Program-made: the position numbers and the translations under genes
Part shown: piece by piece, positions 26,496 to 35,774 of the stretch
How the letters are laid out: each line of letters opens with the position of its first letter
Numbering within the stretch: the stretch's first letter is position 1
Source of the DNA: Pseudaquidulcibacter saccharophilus
GTDB lineage: Bacteria > Pseudomonadota > Alphaproteobacteria > Caulobacterales > Aquidulcibacteraceae
NCBI RefSeq assembly: GCF_019455445.1
Contig: NZ_JAHWUS010000001.1
Coordinates: 186,001-250,000, forward strand
Direction of reading: 5' to 3'
DNA: 64,000 bases
The notes under the pieces: generated by a model
Database searches by the model: none
What the model was told of the DNA's origin: nothing
What the model saw: the letters and a program-made list of their open reading frames with translations, nothing else

Positions 26496-27488
26496 TTATA
26501 ATTCCCGCTGCTTTGCCATATTGGCAAGGCTTTGTTCAGGGCGTGGTCCATAATGAGAAATAATCTCATAGGCACACAAAGATCCTAGCTTGCCACAGGC
26601 TTCTAGTTCGCGACCCGATGCAACACCATATAAAACACCGGCGGCATATAAATCACCGGCACCCGTTGTATCGACAACTTTTTCAATTGGAATTGCTGGA
26701 ACCCGAACCAATTCATCACCACGCGCCAGAACCGAGCCATGTTCCGAACGTGTCAGGCAGACCATTTCACAATCGCCACGTGCATATTGTAATGCCACCT
26801 CAAAATCATCGGTATCATAAAGGGCAAGTATTTCATTTTCATTGGCAAACAAAATATCAATATGGTTTTCTACCAAATTACGGAATGATTCCTTGTGACG
26901 CTCAACACAGAAAATATCAGACAATGTAAGTGCGGTTAAACGATTGTATTTCTTTGCAAATTCTGCCGCCTTTACAAAGGCCAATTTGGCTTCTTCGCGG
27001 TCAAATAAATATCCTTCAAGGAAAACGATTTTAGAAGCACCAATTTTCGCCTCATCCAAATCGGTTTCGCTCATAAGTGGGGAGCAGCCAAGATAGGTGC
27101 ACATTGAACGCTGCCCATCTGGGGTAACATTTATTAAACAACGTGCGGTTGATGGACCATCTTCTAGTGGTTCGGTATTAAACGCCACACCGATTTCGTT
27201 AATTTCTTCGATAAAATAAGATCCCAAAGTATCATAAGCAACTTTGCCAATATATGCCGCTTTGCCGCCAAGTGACGCAATGCCAGCCATAGTGTTTGCC
27301 GCAGAGCCACCAGAAACCATTTTTCCAGCCGACATTGTTGCATAAAGTTTTTCAACCTGCCCCTCATCAAATAAAAGGGTCATTGCACCTTTTGTAATTG
27401 AATTTTTTTGCAAAAATTCATCACTTGCTGGGGCAATTACGTCAACAATTGCGTTACCCACGCCACAAACATCGTATTTAATTTCCAT
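26496..27488 (-). CDS. Adenosine kinase (PfkB family)
   Basis: 330 residues. Signatures are MVSGGSAANTMAGIASLGG near residue 57 and the catalytic VDTTGAGDLYAAGVLYG near residue 270, with the anion-hole GAGD. Overall similarity is to the alphaproteobacterial adenosine kinase branch of PfkB sugar kinases, which turns adenosine into AMP. A ribokinase-like substrate cannot be excluded from motifs alone. AGGAAAG precedes the ATG. Confidence 0.88.
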   Translation of the reverse strand: MEIKYDVCGVGNAIVDVIAPASDEFLQKNSITKGAMTLLFDEGQVEKLYATMSAGKMVSGGSAANTMAGIASLGGKAAYIGKVAYDTLGSYFIEEINEIGVAFNTEPLEDGPSTARCLINVTPDGQRSMCTYLGCSPLMSETDLDEAKIGASKIVFLEGYLFDREEAKLAFVKAAEFAKKYNRLTALTLSDIFCVERHKESFRNLVENHIDILFANENEILALYDTDDFEVALQYARGDCEMVCLTRSEHGSVLARGDELVRVPAIPIEKVVDTTGAGDLYAAGVLYGVASGRELEACGKLGSLCAYEIISHYGPRPEQSLANMAKQREL

Positions 27489-27609
27489 TCGTCACTTTCC
27501 TATTGTTGAATTCTCAACAGTCTTATAGCTTTATTTTACCAATTAAAAGCAATATTAAAATGTGACAAATACACATTAAAAGATTCAGGCTAAAATTGGG
27601 GATTGCCAT

Positions 27610-28509
27610 TTGAAATTCGCATTAATGGTTACGCATAAATATTTTGATACAAATTCAACAGAGTTTTATGCACCAATGGTGAAAAAACAATTTTCACTTC
27701 TTGCCGCTGCTTTACAAAAATATGCGATAGAACTTGTGCCAATTTTTTGGGAAGATGCGCCCATTGATTTTAGTGAGTTTGCCGCAATAACCCCCATTAA
27801 TTCGTGGTCATACCCTGAAAAAACCGACATTTTTAAAAACTATATTGCGGCAATTGAACAAAGTAATACCCGACTTATTAATCCATTGTGGGTACTGCGC
27901 GATAATATGAATAAATCATATCTTGAACGCCTTTATAAAGCGGGTGCGCCAGTGCCACCAACCAAAATTGTTGATGTCAAAGAACATGAAAAAATCTATG
28001 CCGCTTTTGATGATTTTTCCTGTGATGAAATTATCATTAAACCCATAATTGGTGCCGGGGCATGGCGACAAGTTCGCATGAAAAAAGGTGACATTTTGCC
28101 AAGTGCTGATTTATTACCGCCAGATTTGGCACTAATTCAGCCATTCTTGCCAAAAGTTGCCGAAATTGGTGAATTGTCAATGTTGTTTTTTGGCAATGAA
28201 TTTTCACACGCACTTATGAAAACCCCAAAGGCGGGTGATTACCGTTCGCAAACAAAATATGGCGCAGTTGAAACCAATATCACCCCACCACCTGAAGCAA
28301 TGGAGGCCGGAAAAAAAATTCTGCAATCTTATGACCCCAATAATGAGCTTGGCTACGCCCGTATTGATATGGTGCAAAATGCCGATGGACAATGGCTTTT
28401 GATGGAAATGGAAATGATAGAGCCATATTTATATCTACCATATGATGGCAATGATGGTCTTTTGGGTGCGGCAAATTTTGCCAAAGCAATTGCGGCAAAA
28501 ATCCTGTAA
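27610..28509 (+). CDS. ATP-grasp family enzyme
   Basis: 299 residues. The start is a TTG at 27610 (TTG AAA TTC GCA) with TGGGGA upstream; the first ATG would cut six residues of the first strand. ATP-grasp features: IIIKPIIGAGAWRQVRM with the ATP-binding Lys, the loop LIQPFLPKVAEIGELSMLFF, and metal ligands GYARIDMVQNADGQWLLMEMEMIEP near residues 253-277. It is closest in style to the RimK/glutathione-synthetase and D-cycloserine ligase DcsG branch. It should join a carboxylate to an amine or thiol; substrate unknown. Confidence 0.8.
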   Translation: MKFALMVTHKYFDTNSTEFYAPMVKKQFSLLAAALQKYAIELVPIFWEDAPIDFSEFAAITPINSWSYPEKTDIFKNYIAAIEQSNTRLINPLWVLRDNMNKSYLERLYKAGAPVPPTKIVDVKEHEKIYAAFDDFSCDEIIIKPIIGAGAWRQVRMKKGDILPSADLLPPDLALIQPFLPKVAEIGELSMLFFGNEFSHALMKTPKAGDYRSQTKYGAVETNITPPPEAMEAGKKILQSYDPNNELGYARIDMVQNADGQWLLMEMEMIEPYLYLPYDGNDGLLGAANFAKAIAAKIL

Positions 28510-28602
28510 CTTATTGAAAATATTTTTTGGTAATATTTTTATCTTTTTCGTCTATATAGGCAAAATTGAAATTATGGGACGGCACAACCCGCAGGAGTTA
28601 AC

Positions 28603-29937
28603 ATGAAAAAACGTTTTTTTGGTACAGATGGTATTCGTGGTGAAGCAAACAAACACCCGATGACATCAGAAACTGCACTATATCTTGGGATGGCTGCGGG
28701 AACGTATTTCAAAAAGGCAAACAGCCAAAATATGGTAATTATCGGTAAAGATACACGCCGCTCTGGTTATATGCTTGAATTTGCACTTGTGTCCGGTTTT
28801 GCTGCGGTTGGTATGGATGTTAAAATCCTTGGCCCAATCCCAACGCCTGCAATTGGTATTCTGACCCGCTCTTTACGTGCCGAACTTGGCGTTATGATTT
28901 CGGCATCACACAATGGATATGCTGATAATGGCATTAAATTATTTGGCTCTGATGGCTTTAAACTAAGCGATAAAGAAGAATTGGAAATTGAGGCATTACT
29001 TGCCGAACCTGAAAAAATCAAACGCGCAGGCCCAAAAGATATTGGTCTTGTGAAATCATTTGAAGATTCACGCGGCCGATATGTTGAAGTTGTTAAGGCA
29101 TGTTTGCCACGTGGTCTTCGCCTTGATGGATTGCGCATTGTTATCGATTGCGCGAATGGCGCGGCCTATAAAACCGCCCCTTGGGCATTATGGGAATTGG
29201 GTGCCGAAGTAGTTGAAATCGGCGTAAACCCGAACGGTATGAACATTAATGATGGATGCGGTTCAACCAATTTAACGCAATTGCGTGAAAAAGTAATTGA
29301 ACGCCGTGCTGACCTTGGTATTGCCCTTGATGGTGACGCCGACCGTATCGCGATTATTGACGAAAAAGGCAATGAAATTGACGGCGATCAAATCATCGCC
29401 TCAATCGCAAGCAATATGTTGGCATCGGGCAATTTGCGCGGGCCAGTTGTTACCACTGTTATGTCTAATTTGGGTCTTGAGAATTTTATTAAATCACGTG
29501 GCGCAGAATTCATTCGTACTGATGTTGGTGATCGTAACGTTGTTATGGCAATGCGTGAACATGGTTCAAATCTTGGTGGTGAACAATCAGGACACGTTGT
29601 CGCCCTTGATTATGCGACAACTGGTGATGGTTTGATTTCGGCATTATTGGTTCTTGGTGCAATGGTTGAACAAGAGAAAAAGGCGTCCGAAGTTTTAAAT
29701 TGCTTCACGCCAATGCCGCAAATTCTTAAAAACATTCGTTATACTGGTAAATCACCTCTGTTGGTTGATAAAAACGCAAAATTGGTTGAGCAAGTCAAGC
29801 AAGATATGGCGGCAAAAGGTGCGCGTCTTGTTGTCCGCACATCTGGTACAGAACCATTGGTAAGGCTTATGGCAGAGGGTGAAGACGAAGATATGATTCG
29901 CAAAACCATTGATGAACTTGCGGCGGCAATTGCATAA
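28603..29937 (+). CDS. glmM: Phosphoglucosamine mutase
   Basis: 444 residues, full length, behind AGGAG. FGTDGIRG at the start, the active serine loop VMISASHNGYADNG near residue 102, the metal-binding ALDGDADR near residue 243, and the phosphate-binding RTSGTEPLVRLM at the end. It converts glucosamine-6-phosphate into glucosamine-1-phosphate for peptidoglycan and LPS. The ftsH-folP genes that often precede glmM are absent. Confidence 0.97.
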   Translation: MKKRFFGTDGIRGEANKHPMTSETALYLGMAAGTYFKKANSQNMVIIGKDTRRSGYMLEFALVSGFAAVGMDVKILGPIPTPAIGILTRSLRAELGVMISASHNGYADNGIKLFGSDGFKLSDKEELEIEALLAEPEKIKRAGPKDIGLVKSFEDSRGRYVEVVKACLPRGLRLDGLRIVIDCANGAAYKTAPWALWELGAEVVEIGVNPNGMNINDGCGSTNLTQLREKVIERRADLGIALDGDADRIAIIDEKGNEIDGDQIIASIASNMLASGNLRGPVVTTVMSNLGLENFIKSRGAEFIRTDVGDRNVVMAMREHGSNLGGEQSGHVVALDYATTGDGLISALLVLGAMVEQEKKASEVLNCFTPMPQILKNIRYTGKSPLLVDKNAKLVEQVKQDMAAKGARLVVRTSGTEPLVRLMAEGEDEDMIRKTIDELAAAIA

Positions 29938-29953
29938 AATTTAAACCAACCAT

Positions 29954-29984
29954 CCCCGCAATAATTGCGGGGTAGCGGGTTTTT
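29954..29984. terminator. Terminator between glmM and regA
   Basis: CCCCGCA and TGCGGGG form a tight hairpin, followed by GTAGCGGGTTTTT. It lies between convergent genes. Confidence 0.65.
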
Positions 29985-30507
29985 ATTTCACTGGTTGCTT
30001 TTGCAGCTTTCTGGCAAGCGTACGGCGGTGCATCCCCAATCTGCGTGCGGTTTCCGATATATTATAATTGGTCTCTTCCAAAGTTGATTGGATTGTTTCC
30101 CATTCAAGGTTTTTTATCGAACTTGGGCGGGCAGTAATTGGCGCGGAAATATCGCCGTCACCTTTTTCAAAGGCTTTGATAATTTCATCACTATTCGCTG
30201 GTTTGGCAAGATAATGACAGGCCCCAAGTTTTATCGCCTCAACCGCAGTGGAAATGCTGGCATAACCGGTTAAAACCACGATTTTTAATTCGGGTTGCAG
30301 ATCCAATAATTCTTTTACACATTCAAGACCAGAACGGTTTTTAAGGCGGAGGTCAACCACCGCATTATCGAACTTTTCTTTTTGGGCAAGTAAAATTGCG
30401 TCTTCATATGAGTTTACGGTTCGCGCATTAAAGCCGCGCTTTTGGAAGGATTTTCCAAGCGTTTCGGCCAATGGCACATCATCATCAATGATTAAAATCC
30501 GCCTCAT
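29983..30507 (-). CDS. regA: Redox response regulator RegA/PrrA/ActR
   Basis: 174 residues. Receiver domain with IIDDDVPLAE acidic pocket, phospho-acceptor Asp in VVDLRLKNRSG and Lys in YLAKPAN. The C-terminal Fis-type HTH NISETARRLGMHRRTLARKL is nearly invariant in RegA. RegA controls energy metabolism genes according to redox state. Its start overlaps the regB stop by four bases (ATGA). It is the last gene of the chvI-chvG-regB-regA string. Confidence 0.95.
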   Translation of the reverse strand: MRRILIIDDDVPLAETLGKSFQKRGFNARTVNSYEDAILLAQKEKFDNAVVDLRLKNRSGLECVKELLDLQPELKIVVLTGYASISTAVEAIKLGACHYLAKPANSDEIIKAFEKGDGDISAPITARPSSIKNLEWETIQSTLEETNYNISETARRLGMHRRTLARKLQKQPVK

Positions 30508-31799
30508 ATCATAATTGCCTTTAACGGAAAATGCATGGTTACGATAACACCGCCATTATTCGGTTTATTATCAAGGTGCAAACCACCGCCCAATGCCTTC
30601 ATTGTTCCTTGTGCTAAAAACAGACCAACGCCAAAACCATTTTCATTTTTGGTTGAATAATTTTCTTTTCGGATTTTTTCCATAAGATTAACAGGCGCGC
30701 CTTTTCCAAAGTCCTCAATTTTAATTATGACACTCTCATCATCCAAATAGGCCTGCAATGCGATTTGTTTTGCCTTATTTTCAATACTGGCATCTTTCGC
30801 ATTATTAAGAATTGTCACAATTGCCTGTTCAAGAATTAAATCACAGGCGGCATTTATGTTTTCAAAATTTATTTCATGCAACAATTGGACATTTTGTCCA
30901 TTATGGCTTTCCCAATCTTTGCAAATGCCAACCAAAAAATTGCCAAAATCATCATGCCGCGCCCCTTGACCACGAATTTGCCCCGATGATGCAAGGATAC
31001 GGGTTAGGATATTTTTCGCGCGTTCAAGCTGTGACAAAAGGGTTTTAACCTCTTCGTCCCGTTCTGCCTTTTTTGATGGTGGGTTTAAAACCAACCAATC
31101 ATTCAAAATTATTGACATGGTCGCAAGCGGGCCACCAAGTTCATGCGCCGCACCCGCACTCATAAGACCAAGGCGTAGAATATTTTGTTGTTCGGTGGCA
31201 TTTTGCTGTAATTCAAAAATTGCCTTGTCGCGCTCTTTTAAATTCTGCATGGCCTTGGTAACAAAATACACCAAAATCAGGCTCGATAATGCAAAGCTAA
31301 GCATCATGCCCTGTGCCTGCACTTCAAAAAAGGCTGTATGACGAGATTTACCAACCACAAAGGGGCTTTCAACAAATTCGATAAATAAAAACCCAATTAT
31401 GCCAACCACATAAATTGACCAAGCATAACGTTTTGATAACAGCAAAGAGCCAAGAATAATTGGAATAATTAATGCAAGCAAAAATGGGTTAGATGGCCCA
31501 CCGGTTTGCAGCATTACAACAATCAAAAAAATCGTATCAAGCAATAGCCAAACAAAGGTTTCGGCATCGTTGATGGGATTTTTTGATTTTAATCGCATAA
31601 CCGCAAGAAATTGCATCAATATCATCAATTGCAATTCAATCATCAAAGTGCGAATTGGGATAAATATCGACAAGACATTATAGGCAACCATGAAAACAGC
31701 GCCATAAATAATAATCGCCAACAATCGAAGCATGACCAAAAGTCGGAAATTTTTACGGCTGGTAATTGCCTCTAATTGCTGCGGATAAGAAGAGCTCAT
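30504..31799 (-). CDS. regB: Sensor kinase RegB/PrrB/ActS
   Basis: 431 residues. Six hydrophobic segments in the first ~185 residues, with the quinone-binding loop GGPSNPF at 100-106. The H-box is GAAHELGGPLATM with His219, followed by a HATPase domain (GFGVGLFLAQG). In RegB proteins a redox-active Cys lies about 40 residues after the His in an (R/H)C motif. Here the aligned place reads LERAKNIL, so that Cys is missing. The kinase probably senses quinone state only. It starts one base into the chvG stop. Confidence 0.93.
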   Translation of the reverse strand: MSSSYPQQLEAITSRKNFRLLVMLRLLAIIIYGAVFMVAYNVLSIFIPIRTLMIELQLMILMQFLAVMRLKSKNPINDAETFVWLLLDTIFLIVVMLQTGGPSNPFLLALIIPIILGSLLLSKRYAWSIYVVGIIGFLFIEFVESPFVVGKSRHTAFFEVQAQGMMLSFALSSLILVYFVTKAMQNLKERDKAIFELQQNATEQQNILRLGLMSAGAAHELGGPLATMSIILNDWLVLNPPSKKAERDEEVKTLLSQLERAKNILTRILASSGQIRGQGARHDDFGNFLVGICKDWESHNGQNVQLLHEINFENINAACDLILEQAIVTILNNAKDASIENKAKQIALQAYLDDESVIIKIEDFGKGAPVNLMEKIRKENYSTKNENGFGVGLFLAQGTMKALGGGLHLDNKPNNGGVIVTMHFPLKAIMI

Positions 31800-33496
31800 T
31801 ATGCCGCCCCTTTTGGTACATTTGCCGCCGGAAGCTCCATAATAAAGCGTGCACCCTTTATTTCATCACCAACTTTACGGTTTTGCGCCCATAATTTACC
31901 GTTGTGATTCTGCACAATTTGCCGCGCAATCGCAAGACCAAGGCCAGAATGCGTGCCAAATGCCGCCATTTCTTTTGGTCTTTGGGTATAGAAACGTTCA
32001 AAAACGCGGGACAATGCCTCTTCTGGAATACCCGGGCCTTCATCTTCAACAAAAATACGGATTTTTTTCTTTTTCACTTGTGCAAGCACCCTTACCCTTG
32101 CCCCTTCTGAAGAAAAGCTAATGGCGTTATCAAGCAAATTAATCAAAACCCGCTCAATCGCTTCGTAGCGGATATTAGCAAAAAGCAAATCTGTATCATT
32201 TTCAAAAACCGCACTTATTTTTAAGTTTTTGTCATGCGCAACAGATTGATAATTGGCGACAAGATTTTCAATCATTTGGCGCATATTGCGGGTTTCACGA
32301 TTTTCACGGGCAAGTTCGGCATCAAGGCGTGATGCATTGGAAATATCGGTTACAAGGCGATCGATGCGACCTAAATCAGACAAAAGGATTTTTTCCAATT
32401 TTTCTTTTTGTTCGGGTTTAAGATTGCCGCGTAACAATTCCGCCGCATTTTTCACCGCTGCCAATGGGTTTTTAATTTCATGGGCAACGTCGGCGGCAAA
32501 CCTTTCATTGGCCTCAATCTTGTCTTGAAGGCTATTGGTCATGCGGGACAACGCCTCGGCAAGTTCGCCAATTTCATCGGGACGCGCCAATAATTCCTTG
32601 TCAGTAATAAACGAAGACCGCCCTGAACTAACGGCATCTGCGGCATTTGAAAGCTGCTGCAATGGGCGCGCAATCACCCATGCAAGTGTTGATGCCGACA
32701 AAAGGTTTGCCAAAACCGCAGCAACAATAAAAGGGATAAGGGCGCGCCGTTCATTGGCAATAATATCCGAAACATCAGAACTTTCGAGGGTTAAAACACC
32801 CACCACTGAATTCACCCTTTGAACCGGAATTGAGACGGAAACCACACGTTTCCCCTCTTCATCAAAGCGTTCATGGGCAACAATATTCCCCTGTATAGCG
32901 GCGGCAATTTCATCATTCAATGCAATTGCGGGGTCGTTTTGCGAACCTTGGGCGCGGATGCGCACTTTTTCCACCGCATCATTAGTTGCTTTTTTGAAAT
33001 CAGGAATTTTTTGATCAAGTGGTGGCAATTCACGCACCGAAACTTCATCATATAAAACATCAGAATCGGTTATTAATTGGCGGTTTTTATCAAAAAGCCT
33101 CAGCCTGCCACCTGGTTCACGAAAAAGACGCTTTAGCACCACACGCGCGCTTTCGCCATCAAGATAAAGCCCTGTATCATCTTCGCCAACTGCAGCCTCG
33201 GCAAGAACGCTGGCGATTGTCATGCCTTGGGCACGCAATGTATCTGCACGCGCTTGTGTAAGACCTGCCCGCAACTCGTTCAAAATAAGTGAACCAAGTA
33301 CCAATACCGCAAGACCAGCAAAAGAGCCGATAAAAATTACGCCCGCAATGCCGCCACGCCGACTTTTCTTGGGGTCCGTTACAAAGTCAGAGAAAAACTT
33401 CCGCTTTTGCTTCTTCTCTTGTTTAATATCCGCATTAGCGGTGATTTCGTCACCACTTGCGTCCAGAGAGGAAGAATTTCGCGGTGGCGATTGCAT
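31799..33496 (-). CDS. chvG: Sensor kinase ChvG/ExoS-like
   Basis: 565 residues. A cytoplasmic N-terminal tail, a membrane helix (GVIFIGSFAGLAVLVLGSLI, about 50-70), a periplasmic domain, a second helix (about 265-285), HAMP, then HisKA with DVAHEIKNPLAAVKNA and HATPase with EDEGPGIPEEALSRVFERF. This is the ChvG type that responds to acid or envelope stress and, in relatives, to the inhibitor ExoR. It begins one base into the chvI stop. The hprK-pts genes that usually follow chvG are replaced by regB-regA. Confidence 0.9.
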   Translation of the reverse strand: MQSPPRNSSSLDASGDEITANADIKQEKKQKRKFFSDFVTDPKKSRRGGIAGVIFIGSFAGLAVLVLGSLILNELRAGLTQARADTLRAQGMTIASVLAEAAVGEDDTGLYLDGESARVVLKRLFREPGGRLRLFDKNRQLITDSDVLYDEVSVRELPPLDQKIPDFKKATNDAVEKVRIRAQGSQNDPAIALNDEIAAAIQGNIVAHERFDEEGKRVVSVSIPVQRVNSVVGVLTLESSDVSDIIANERRALIPFIVAAVLANLLSASTLAWVIARPLQQLSNAADAVSSGRSSFITDKELLARPDEIGELAEALSRMTNSLQDKIEANERFAADVAHEIKNPLAAVKNAAELLRGNLKPEQKEKLEKILLSDLGRIDRLVTDISNASRLDAELARENRETRNMRQMIENLVANYQSVAHDKNLKISAVFENDTDLLFANIRYEAIERVLINLLDNAISFSSEGARVRVLAQVKKKKIRIFVEDEGPGIPEEALSRVFERFYTQRPKEMAAFGTHSGLGLAIARQIVQNHNGKLWAQNRKVGDEIKGARFIMELPAANVPKGAA

Positions 33497-34200
33497 TACC
33501 CCTCCATATATCTGTAACCGACACCATAAAGGGTTTCAATTTTGTCAAATTCATTGTCGATTTCACGGAATTTACGGCGAATACGTTTTACGTGGCTGTC
33601 GATTGTGCGGTCATCAACATAGATGCTTTCGTCATAGGCGGCATCCATAAGCTGATCACGACTTTTTACAAAACCTGGGCGCTGCGCCAAGGCATTAATC
33701 AGCAGGAATTCAGTTACCGTTAGTTTTACCGGCTTACCCTTCCATGCGCAAATATGACGATTTGGATCAAGGGTAAGATTGCCGCGTGAAACCACCTTTT
33801 TATCACTACCCGGGGTCGGGGTTTCAATAACATTGCCAAGGCGCGCGCGGCGCAAAACCGCTTTTACCCGTTCACTTAAAAGGCGGGCCGAAAATGGCTT
33901 TGTGATATAATCATCGGCGCCAACCGAAAGCCCCACCACCTCGTCAATTTCATCATCTTTTGAAGTTAGAAAAATCACCGGAACATCAGAGGTTTCGCGT
34001 AAACGGCGCAATAATTCTACACCATCCATACGCGGCATTTTAATATCAAGAATTGCAATATCAGGTGGCGAAGATGTTAAAGCCGGTAAAGCGGCCGCAC
34101 CATCGCAAAAAGTGACTACATCATAACCTTCGTTTTGGAATAAAATCTCCAGTGAAGTACGAATATTGTCATCATCATCAACCAGCGCAATTTTAGTCAT
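33496..34200 (-). CDS. chvI: OmpR-type response regulator ChvI
   Basis: 234 residues from the ATG at 34200; the codon six bases upstream is TTG. Receiver with [14 protein letters not shown], phospho-Asp in [13 protein letters not shown], and ADDYITKPF. The winged HTH ends [19 protein letters not shown], typical of ChvI. It regulates exopolysaccharide, outer-membrane and virulence or symbiosis genes in relatives. First gene of the four-gene operon. Confidence 0.92.
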   Translation of the reverse strand: MTKIALVDDDDNIRTSLEILFQNEGYDVVTFCDGAAALPALTSSPPDIAILDIKMPRMDGVELLRRLRETSDVPVIFLTSKDDEIDEVVGLSVGADDYITKPFSARLLSERVKAVLRRARLGNVIETPTPGSDKKVVSRGNLTLDPNRHICAWKGKPVKLTVTEFLLINALAQRPGFVKSRDQLMDAAYDESIYVDDRTIDSHVKRIRRKFREIDNEFDKIETLYGVGYRYMEG

Positions 34201-34224
34201 ATTCAATTTTGCCTTTTTACAATA

Positions 34225-34923
34225 TTAGTTTTGTATTTTAACTTTTGCCATTAATTCGCGGAAATCTTTGTCATTTTGAAGGCGTGTAAAGATTACATCA
34301 CCTGTAACACGGCCTAAATTAACATCAGACGGGTAATGCGCGCCACATACCACACGGCTTTCGCCATATTCACGACCACGCGCAATAATTTCATCTGATT
34401 TATTTGGGTAAACACGTGCCAAAATCATTGCCGTTTCCCAACCCCACGCCGAATGACCAGAAGGATAAGATGAGCCATAAGGCTCATCACCCTTAGCACA
34501 GAAAACCACATTCTTTTTATCATAATATAATGGGCGAACGCGGTCATAGGTTTTTTTCGCATCACCGCTTAATTTAAGGTGATATTTAAGCGCATAAGTA
34601 AAAACCGCCGCGAGTTCAGGGTTATTTTGTGCAGTAAAGTCTTTGCCCAAAACCTGTTGATACATTGCGAATGGCTCAAACTTATTGTCAAATTCCGCTT
34701 GGTTCCAGCGCTCACCGCTATGGTTTCCTTGCGCTTCGATAACTTTGCCGATTTCGGTTTCATTATCGGGTGGGGGCGGTAATATAATTTTCCAATTTAC
34801 AGATTGAACATTGGTTGGCGTTAATGCCACCTGTGCAACCGCACCAGTTGTTTTTATAGTTTGGCATGCCCCAAGGCCAACGCCAGCAAAAATAATAAAA
34901 GAAGTTAAAAGAATTTTTTTCAT
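34225..34923 (-). CDS. Class A acid phosphatase-like lipoprotein (PAP2 family)
   Basis: About 232 residues from the ATG at 34923, where a lipoprotein signal starts (MKKILLTSFIIFAGVGLGAC, lipobox LGAC). The phosphatase motif is complete: K-x-x-x-x-DRVRP, PSGHSAWG, and SRVVCGAHYPSD. Such enzymes cleave phosphomonoesters in the periplasm. It lies 24 bases upstream of chvI on the same strand, so it may be cotranscribed with the sensory operon. Confidence 0.87.
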   Translation of the reverse strand: MKKILLTSFIIFAGVGLGACQTIKTTGAVAQVALTPTNVQSVNWKIILPPPPDNETEIGKVIEAQGNHSGERWNQAEFDNKFEPFAMYQQVLGKDFTAQNNPELAAVFTYALKYHLKLSGDAKKTYDRVRPLYYDKKNVVFCAKGDEPYGSSYPSGHSAWGWETAMILARVYPNKSDEIIARGREYGESRVVCGAHYPSDVNLGRVTGDVIFTRLQNDKDFRELMAKVKIQN

Positions 34924-34993
34924 ATCAGACGCATTTTGTTTTTTTGAATCTTGCAATAATTTATTGTTTAAATCAAGAAGAATGCACCTTTAA

Positions 34994-35034
34994 TAAAAAA
35001 ACCCTGCCACACGGGGTTTAGGGTGCGGCAGGGT
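34994..35034 (-). terminator. Terminator of the DUF4405 gene
   Basis: On the minus strand, ACCCTGCC...GGCAGGGT is a perfect 8-bp stem with an 18-base loop, followed by seven T. Confidence 0.85.
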
Positions 35035-35065
35035 CAACACAAGCGAAATGCTTCGGTTGTATGTT

Positions 35066-35638
35066 TTAATCGCGGTGATTTTCGCCTTTTTCATCACCAT
35101 CATCATCGCCACCGGCTTTACCTTTGCCGTTGCCTTTTTCAGATGCAAAAACCGCATTTAAAACGGCTGTGCTTTTCTCTTTACCACCGGCAACTGATGC
35201 CAAAGTTTGTTCTGTTGTGGTTACATTAAAGCCTTTTGCGCGCAAATCACTAACTAGCTGATCTGGTGTTTTGCCAACAATCGGTGCAACTTGAGAAATC
35301 GGTGCCGACTGAATTGTGCTTGAGATTGCTTCAAAAGGTGGTCTTCCACCTTTGCCTTCTTTTTCGCCGCCCAAAAAGAAACTAGCGGTCAAAATTGCGG
35401 CAAATACCCCAATAATGGCAAGTGCCAATGGCTTTTTAAGATAAACTTGGAATGGTTTGAAATTTATAAATACATGTAGACCGACCCCAAGCAAAAAAGC
35501 CCAAGATAGCCACTCATGCGCAGGCTTGTTAAGGCCAACTGCTTTGTGGAAAAATATTAAAACGCCTGTAACCGCCATTAGCAAGAATGCGCCAATGGTT
35601 AACGGTGTTGCGATTTGTCTTAAAAATTTAGTCATCAT
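35066..35638 (-). CDS. DUF4405-type membrane protein
   Basis: 190 residues. Three membrane helices (about 10-30, 41-58, 69-90) with His residues typical of DUF4405 (VGLNKPAHEWLSWAFL, LGVGLHVFINFKPF) that may bind heme. The C-terminal half is a soluble segment predicted as periplasmic (ISSTIQSAPISQVAPIVGKT) ending in a Gly/Lys/Asp tail. Related proteins resemble cytochrome b561-like electron carriers. Function unknown; transcribed alone. Confidence 0.75.
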   Translation of the reverse strand: MMTKFLRQIATPLTIGAFLLMAVTGVLIFFHKAVGLNKPAHEWLSWAFLLGVGLHVFINFKPFQVYLKKPLALAIIGVFAAILTASFFLGGEKEGKGGRPPFEAISSTIQSAPISQVAPIVGKTPDQLVSDLRAKGFNVTTTEQTLASVAGGKEKSTAVLNAVFASEKGNGKGKAGGDDDGDEKGENHRD

Positions 35639-35774
35639 CTGCCCCTTTATATTAACTCTAACGTTTACGTAAAAAAATTCCGTCGATAAATTTCATCTTT
35701 TGGTACTTGTTTTATTGTACAAAAAATCCAAATATTGGAATGAATGGGTAACAGGGACACAATAAAGGCACAAA

